Assembly (NCBI GenBank): GCA_937960625.1
Contig: CALGPD010000462.1
Location: forward strand, 1-22,950
DNA length: 22,950 nt
From: an uncultured Spirochaetia bacterium
GTDB taxonomy: Bacteria; Spirochaetota; CALGPD01
Reading direction: 5' to 3'
The notes below the pieces were generated by a model that did not search any database, was not told the DNA's origin, and saw only the letters and a program-made list of their open reading frames with translations. Positions 22,598 through 22,950 of the stretch are shown here, in pieces. Within the stretch, counting starts at the first letter, position 1, and every line of letters begins with the position of its first letter. A program made the translations under genes and the position numbers.

Positions 22598-22950
22598 TTG
22601 AAGAGCAAAAATTTAATCAAATGTATATGCATTTTTATGTTAGTTTTTCCCGTTTTAACAGGAACAACGTGTATATCCCCGGGATTATCTCAAAGTGGTA
22701 AAATAGTCTGCTCCAGGCCTGTAGGAAGCACCAGCCAAATTTTTTTAATTGAGCAGAGTACAGGCAGTGAAACGCAATTAACTTTTAACACGTTAAGAAG
22801 CATAAACCCTTCATTTTCCCCTGACGGGAGCAAAATTGTATTTGTACAACATGACGGTTATTCTTATAACAGAGAAATATATATCATGAATGCAGACGGT
22901 TCGAACCCAAAAAGATTAACCGATAATTTTCAATTGGAAGATAATCATCC
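22598..22950 (+). CDS. TolB/PD40-type beta-propeller lipoprotein, 3' truncated
   Basis: This gene runs out of the window; 117 residues are visible. The start is TTG 22598 with AGGA (22587-22590) seven bases upstream; an out-of-frame ATG at 22591 soon meets a stop. An N-terminal signal (LKSKNLIKCICIFMLVFPVL) is followed by LTGTTC, a possible lipobox with an atypical Gly at -3. After it come PD40/TolB-like propeller motifs: INPSFSPDGSKIVFVQHDG and REIYIMNADGSNPKRLTDN. Proteins of this type sit in the periplasm or outer membrane, as TolB does, but TolB itself is not lipidated, so this is a relative rather than TolB. Confidence 0.75.
   Translation, partial: MKSKNLIKCICIFMLVFPVLTGTTCISPGLSQSGKIVCSRPVGSTSQIFLIEQSTGSETQLTFNTLRSINPSFSPDGSKIVFVQHDGYSYNREIYIMNADGSNPKRLTDNFQLEDNH

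Noticed and set aside
1..22950. CRISPR arrays, tRNA or rRNA genes, integrases or transposases
   Set aside because: I looked for regular repeats, cloverleaf ends and the characteristic protein motifs and found none in the window.

Overview
The window is gene-dense, strongly AT-rich DNA from a bacterium with 20 complete genes, one gene cut at the left edge (metK) and one cut at the right edge (a beta-propeller lipoprotein). Several features point to a diderm (Gram-negative-type) organism: a LolD-type ATPase with a LolC/E-type permease, several predicted lipoproteins with loose, phenylalanine-rich lipoboxes, and a periplasmic-type LysM protein. The lipoprotein style, the DUF4398-like coiled-coil/LysM protein, the chemotaxis genes and the low G+C fit a spirochaete or a related lineage. 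This placement is inferred; no rRNA or other taxonomic marker is present.

Left part (1-5600): the metK 3' end closes on a clear terminator. A LysM lipoprotein gene follows and overlaps a CheY-like response regulator gene by one base. Next is a chemoreceptor with three membrane helices, whose reading frame continues as an acidic tail beyond its stop codon. A convergent, unrecognised tail-anchored protein has its own sigma70-type promoter. Middle part (5700-13021): a Lol-type ABC operon (permease and ATPase overlapping), a branched-chain aminotransferase, then mcsA-mcsB-clpC. These last three encode the protein-arginine-phosphorylation and Clp unfoldase module best known from Firmicutes. No ctsR repressor gene heads the module here, and clpC has a separate promoter.

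Right part (13100-22950): a lipoprotein with three Ig-like repeats and an NHL propeller; a GNAT-family protein on the minus strand with a good terminator; and a 550-base gene-free stretch holding a MITE-like composite palindrome. Then come a secreted MORN-repeat protein, a thioredoxin-type glutathione peroxidase, a small zinc-ribbon protein, a very basic membrane-anchored protein directly abutting a histone-deacetylase homologue with an extra zinc ribbon, a SagB-type nitroreductase with an export signal, a SUFU-domain protein, a DEDDh exonuclease and the start of a TolB-like lipoprotein.

No complete novel system such as a defence island, CRISPR array or biosynthetic cluster is evident. The most unusual signals are: two genes that appear to start on isoleucine codons (ATC and ATA); the ctsR-less arginine kinase module in a diderm; the composite inverted-repeat element; the basic-protein/deacetylase pair; and the in-frame stop inside the chemoreceptor tail.
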